DNA from: Candidatus Laterigemmans baculatus
Lineage (GTDB): Bacteria > Planctomycetota > Planctomycetia > Pirellulales > Pirellulaceae
Direction of reading: 5' to 3'
DNA: 64,000 nt
Assembly: GCF_010367455.1 (NCBI RefSeq)
Contig: NZ_WRPR01000033.1
Span: 23,877-87,876, forward strand
The notes below the pieces were generated by a model. The model made no database searches. It saw nothing but the letters and a program-made list of their open reading frames with translations, and was not told the origin of the DNA. How positions within the stretch are numbered: position 1 is the stretch's first letter; each line of letters begins with the position of its first letter. The translations under genes were made by a program, and so were the position numbers. Shown in pieces: positions 60,435-64,000 of this stretch.

Positions 60435-62354
60435 TTGTTTGGCTCGCATCGCTCGATCGTCGCTGCTCACCGCCCGCCACGGCCGTTTGTGTGGAGCCGC
60501 TGGACGATCCTGGGCGGCGTCCTGCTCGGGTTGACCTGCGGAATTGCGGCGAGTGGGCGAGCGGCCGAGTCGCCTGCCGAGTCGCCTGCCGAGACGGTTG
60601 GCGGGCCGTTTGTCCGATTGGCTGAGGCGCTGGCCGCGAGTGGGCGCGAGGAGGCGGCCGAGGCGGTGCGGCGGTGGGTCCCGGCCGAACGCGACGATCA
60701 GCAGGTCGCGTATTTTCCGCTCGCTCGGCTGGAAATTTCTTCGCCGACGCTGCAGGAACCAAAAGTCGCCGCGGCTTTTTTGGCCGCCCGGCGTCAAGCC
60801 GCGAAGGAAGCGATCCGAGCGGCCGAAGAGGCAGCTGCCGAGGGAAACGCCGATGCGGCGCTCGGCTGGATCTGGCGTGCGGCCCGCGAAGACCCGACGG
60901 CCGAAGCCCCGCGGCGGATTCTCGGTTTGCCGGCCGGCTCGGCTTCACGGGTCTCGATTCGCGTCGGGTCGGCGGCGCCCCCGCAGCTCGGCTGGCCGCC
61001 GCGGTCCTTCCTCGTCGCGCAAACGCCCCACTTTCGCATTTTTAGCACCGCTTCCCGGCGGCAAGCGGTCGCCATGGCGGAGGACCTCGAACGCTATCGC
61101 GCCGTCTGGTCGCAGGCGTTTCGCGAATTGTGGATCGGCGATGCCGAGGTCTGCCAAGCGGTCGCCAGTGGTCAGCCGCTGGAGAAACAAACGACTCGAG
61201 TCGACGTGGCGCTGTTCGCCGACCGAGCCAGCTACAGCAAAGCCTTGGCGGGCGATGCGACCGCCGCCGAAGTTTCGACCGGCTACTACGCTCCGGAAGC
61301 CCGCCTGACGTTGCTGTACGCCGGAGCGTCGCGGGCGCGGGGGGCACAGGATCAGGGGGCGTCGGATCGCGAGACGCGGTATCACGAGATCACGCACCAG
61401 CTGCTTCAGGAGACGTGCGGCGAAGTGGTCGACGCTCCGGGACTCGAGTCTGGTTTTTGGGTCCTCGAAGGCATCGCCTCGTACATGGAATCGGTGCGGT
61501 TTTTCGATTCGTTCGCCACCGTCGGCGGCTGGGAGTCACCGCGATTGCAGTACGCGCGGTGGCGCTGGCTCGGCGGGCAGGCGGCTCCGTCGCTCGACGT
61601 CTTGGCCGAGGAAGGACGCGCGGCGGTGCAGCGTCGAGACGATCTGGCGGCTTGGTACTCGACGGTTGCTGCCTATACCCATTTGCTGTTCGACGACCCG
61701 GACCGCCGCCCCGCCCTGCTCCGCTACCTCCGCTCGGTCTATCGCGGGCGGCCCGAGCCCGCAGCGATCGAGCTCACCGCGCCGCACGAGCCGTGGCCGC
61801 GGCAGCTGGAGAACTTTTTGCGGCTGAGTGACTCGCGAGCGCACGCCTTGCGGCCTGGAACTTCGCTCGAGCTGCTCTGCCTCGGTCGCTGCGAGCTGAC
61901 GGCCGAGCGACTCGCGGGCATCCCGCCGCAACCCCCGCTCACTTGGCTCGACCTGGGGCATTTGCCGGCGACGGATGCGATCGTCCAGCGGTTGGTCGCG
62001 GGGGCGAAGCTCGAGCGCGTGAATCTCGAATCGACCGCCGTGACCGATGCGGCGGCACGGATCGTGGTGGGGCAGCGGTCGCTCCGCGAGCTCGATCTCA
62101 GCTTCACCGAGGTCGGGGACGGAGGGCTCGAGCCGCTCGCCGGTTCGCGGCAGATCGAGGTGCTGTGGCTGACCGGCAGCCGCGTCAGCGACGACTCGAT
62201 CCCGCTCCTGCTCGGCCTCCGCGGCTTGCGGGCGCTCGACGTGCAGCGAACGCGGATCACCCCCGAGGGGCTGGCTCGGATCGCAGCGGCCCGCCCCGAC
62301 CTGCAGCTCAACCCGCTGCAGCTGATTTCCCCCACGGCTGAACCTTCATCCTGA
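60435..62354 (+). CDS. Putative zinc metalloprotease fused to leucine-rich repeats
   Basis: 639 residues from TTG at 60435; GTG at 60489 is an alternative. A signal-like helix (WTILGGVLLGLTCGIAAS) is followed by a Glu/Ala-rich helical region, then a gluzincin-like core with HEITH at 317-321 and a Glu345 in EGIASYMES. This HExxH plus distal Glu is the pattern of peptidase MA clan enzymes, resembling DUF1570-type planctomycete proteins. Residues 490-630 hold about five LRR-like units (LRELDLSFTEVGDGGLEPLA). The combination suggests a secreted or anchored protease or former protease; activity is not proven. It starts a same-strand pair with the LarA-like gene. Confidence 0.7.
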   Translation: MFGSHRSIVAAHRPPRPFVWSRWTILGGVLLGLTCGIAASGRAAESPAESPAETVGGPFVRLAEALAASGREEAAEAVRRWVPAERDDQQVAYFPLARLEISSPTLQEPKVAAAFLAARRQAAKEAIRAAEEAAAEGNADAALGWIWRAAREDPTAEAPRRILGLPAGSASRVSIRVGSAAPPQLGWPPRSFLVAQTPHFRIFSTASRRQAVAMAEDLERYRAVWSQAFRELWIGDAEVCQAVASGQPLEKQTTRVDVALFADRASYSKALAGDATAAEVSTGYYAPEARLTLLYAGASRARGAQDQGASDRETRYHEITHQLLQETCGEVVDAPGLESGFWVLEGIASYMESVRFFDSFATVGGWESPRLQYARWRWLGGQAAPSLDVLAEEGRAAVQRRDDLAAWYSTVAAYTHLLFDDPDRRPALLRYLRSVYRGRPEPAAIELTAPHEPWPRQLENFLRLSDSRAHALRPGTSLELLCLGRCELTAERLAGIPPQPPLTWLDLGHLPATDAIVQRLVAGAKLERVNLESTAVTDAAARIVVGQRSLRELDLSFTEVGDGGLEPLAGSRQIEVLWLTGSRVSDDSIPLLLGLRGLRALDVQRTRITPEGLARIAAARPDLQLNPLQLISPTAEPSS

Positions 62355-62400
62355 CGGCATTCCCCACTGACGGCATTTCCCACTGACGGATAGACGCTCC

Positions 62401-63732
62401 ATGACCACGCTGCCCAAGATGTTTCGACTTCGCCAGCACTTTGCCGGGGGCCGGATCGCAGATCCTGCCGCGGGTGTCACAGCCGAGCTGGAACGGGTTC
62501 GCCTGCAGAACCGAATCCAGAATGGCGAGAGCGTGGCGGTCGCCGTCGGCAGCCGAGGCATCGCGGACCTGCCGGCGATGGTCGACGCGATCGTCCGCTA
62601 CGTGAAAGCTGTGGGGGGACGGCCGTTTGTGGTTCCTGCGATGGGCAGCCACGGAGGGGGAACGGCCGATGGGCAGATCGCGGTGCTCGAAGGGCTCGGC
62701 ATCAGCGAGGCCCGCGTCGGCTGTCCGATCGTCGCTTCAATGGAAACCGAAACGATCGGCCAGTCGGTCGACGGACTGCCGATCCATTTCGACGCCCGCG
62801 CGCTCGCCGCCGACCATTTGATTCTGCTCAACCGAGTCAAGCCGCACACGCGGTTCACCGGCCGGATCCAAAGCGGATTGCTGAAGATGCTGATGGTCGG
62901 GCTGGGGAAACGCAACGGCGCGTGCGTCTACCATCAAGCGAATCAGACCATTCCCTTTGATCGGTTGATCCGCACGGTGGTTCCGGCGATCCTGGCTCGC
63001 CGCAGCGTCACGCTGGGGATCGCCGTGGTCGAAAACGCGTTCGATCAGATCGCAATTATCGAAGCGGTCGACGAGGATCGCTTGCTCGATCGCGAGCCGC
63101 AGTTGCTCGAGACCTCCAGCCGCTTGATGGCCCACCTGCCGTTCGACCAAGCCGATCTGTTGATCATCGACCGGATCGGCAAGGACATCAGCGGAACCGG
63201 GATGGACACGAACATCATCGGTCGCAAGCAGAACGATAAAGTCGCGGCGGTCGATGAATATCCCAAAGTGCGGCACATCTACGTTCGCGGATTGACCGAG
63301 GCGTCGCGCGGCAACGCGGCAGGGATCGGGCTAGCGGAGTTTTGCCGGTCGGATTTAGTCGACCAGATGGATCAAGAAGCGACCCGCGTCAACGCGCTCA
63401 GCGCCGGGCACGTCTCGGCAGCCGCTATCCCCATCCATTACGCGACCGATCGCGAGGTCCTCGAAGCGGCGATCACGCAATCGGGGCTGACGCCGCCGGA
63501 GGATGTCCGTTGGATGTGGATCCGCGACACGCTGCATCTGAGCGAGGTCTTGTGCAGCGCCGCGTTCTACGGCGACGCCCTGCGACGAGACGACCTGGAC
63601 GTTCTCGACCAGCCCACGCCGCTGGAGTTCGACGCGGCTGGGCAGTTGGTCGAGCGGTTTACCGGAGCTCCGGTCGTCGAGGCCAGCGAAGCGGACCTCC
63701 GCCGCGACTGGATCGCCGAGGAAGAAGCGTAG
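62401..63732 (+). CDS. LarA/DUF2088-like protein
   Basis: 443 residues, no signal peptide. An N-terminal domain with AMGSHGGGTADGQ and LLNRVKPHTRFTG, and a C-terminal half with DIIDRIGKDISGTGMD-like LIIDRIGKDISGTGMDTN, match the lactate racemase LarA/DUF2088 group. LarA needs a nickel-pincer cofactor made by LarB, LarC and LarE; none is in the window, and I could not place the pincer lysine and histidines with confidence. It may be another hydroxy-acid racemase or a cofactor-free relative. It begins 46 bases after the HEITH/LRR gene. Confidence 0.65.
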   Translation: MTTLPKMFRLRQHFAGGRIADPAAGVTAELERVRLQNRIQNGESVAVAVGSRGIADLPAMVDAIVRYVKAVGGRPFVVPAMGSHGGGTADGQIAVLEGLGISEARVGCPIVASMETETIGQSVDGLPIHFDARALAADHLILLNRVKPHTRFTGRIQSGLLKMLMVGLGKRNGACVYHQANQTIPFDRLIRTVVPAILARRSVTLGIAVVENAFDQIAIIEAVDEDRLLDREPQLLETSSRLMAHLPFDQADLLIIDRIGKDISGTGMDTNIIGRKQNDKVAAVDEYPKVRHIYVRGLTEASRGNAAGIGLAEFCRSDLVDQMDQEATRVNALSAGHVSAAAIPIHYATDREVLEAAITQSGLTPPEDVRWMWIRDTLHLSEVLCSAAFYGDALRRDDLDVLDQPTPLEFDAAGQLVERFTGAPVVEASEADLRRDWIAEEEA

Positions 63733-63741
63733 AGCCCCCTA

Positions 63742-63870
63742 GGCTCTGTCAGAAAACCCAGCCGACGGCGCTAGCCGCGGGTTCCGCAGCGGAAAAGCCG
63801 GGGGACGCGAGGCCCGAGGCTAGCGCCTACGGCTCAAGAGATAAGAATCGCCGAATTTTCTGTCAGAGCC
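63742..63870. repeat. Composite inverted repeat with GCTAGC pair
   Basis: Outer arms GGCTCTGTCAGAAAA (63742-63756) and its near reverse complement (63856-63870) enclose two opposed GCTAGC family B units. A copy of the outer arm, TCTGTCAGAAAA, also follows the family B unit near 23360. Confidence 0.85.
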
Positions 63871-63924
63871 TAACTGCACAGCGCCACATTGGATTGGTTC
63901 GGAGCGGGACGGCTCGCGGAAAAA

Positions 63925-63992
63925 TCGTTTAACGGCAAGCCGAAGGCGACTGCTTTTTAAAACACAGTCGCCTTCGGCTTGCCGTTAAACGA
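63925..63992. repeat. Perfect 28-bp inverted repeat
   Basis: Arms 63925-63952 and 63965-63992 are exact reverse complements around a 12-base A/T-rich loop. The core AACGGCAAGCCGAAGGCGAC is unlike families A, B and D but shares GGCGACT with family C. Confidence 0.95.
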
Positions 63993-64000
63993 CTTGGTAG

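Overview
The window is high-GC bacterial chromosome with the signature of a planctomycete, most likely order Pirellulales (inference). The clues are a PVC-type CxxCH heme protein fused to a ThuA domain, a DUF1559 remnant, several Ser/Thr kinases, tetrahydromethanopterin-linked C1 genes (fae, mtdB) in a bacterium, few clear Shine-Dalgarno sites, and many intergenic palindromes built around GCTAGC or TTTCGCTCCGCGAAAG. About 38 genes or gene fragments are supported. No rRNA, tRNA, CRISPR array or insertion sequence was seen.

Layout. 1-8.6 kb: start of a TauD/TfdA-like dioxygenase gene behind an aldo/keto reductase, a Gfo/Idh/MocA oxidoreductase, leuB, an MMPL/RND exporter, an enolase-superfamily epimerase and an S33-type hydrolase. 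8.7-21.7 kb: a compact biosynthetic island with a GH3-type acyl-adenylating amide synthetase, a 2597-residue reducing type I polyketide synthase (KS-AT-DH-psiKR-ER-KR-ACP-TE), a divergent fatty-acyl-AMP ligase fused to an ACP, and a BASS-family transporter. 21.7-26.4 kb: a Ser/Thr kinase and a large glycosidase-like protein. 26.7-33.5 kb: a PilM-like protein and two single-pass membrane proteins, all three carrying Met/Gly-rich low-complexity segments. 33.7-36.6 kb: an ATP-grasp enzyme, fae and mtdB (H4MPT C1 metabolism). 36.6-42.3 kb: a primary-type sigma factor, ribosomal protein S1, rpiB and glycerate kinase. 42.5-50.1 kb: a heptamer microsatellite beside a 941-residue unknown protein, a small coiled-coil protein with a kinase that ends in a degenerate receiver, and an RsbQ-like hydrolase next to a PAS hybrid histidine kinase. 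50.1-51 kb: gene debris. 51-64 kb: ThuA/heme protein, rhamnulokinase, ThuA protein, lipoprotein, DUF2752 protein, M28 peptidase, a gluzincin-like/LRR protein and a LarA-like protein.

How parts may work together. The FAAL-ACP would load a fatty acyl starter, the PKS would extend and reduce it with malonyl units, the TE would release a free acid, and the GH3 enzyme could re-adenylate that acid and couple it to an amine, with the BASS protein moving product or precursor. The RsbQ homologue keeps the catalytic triad at the same residue numbers as Bacillus RsbQ, but is paired with a histidine kinase rather than the phosphatase RsbP. Both are predictions from domain content and gene order. Intergenic palindromes run into several apparent reading frames and lengthen them artificially (leuB, mtdB, thuA), so the starts given here were chosen downstream of those repeats.
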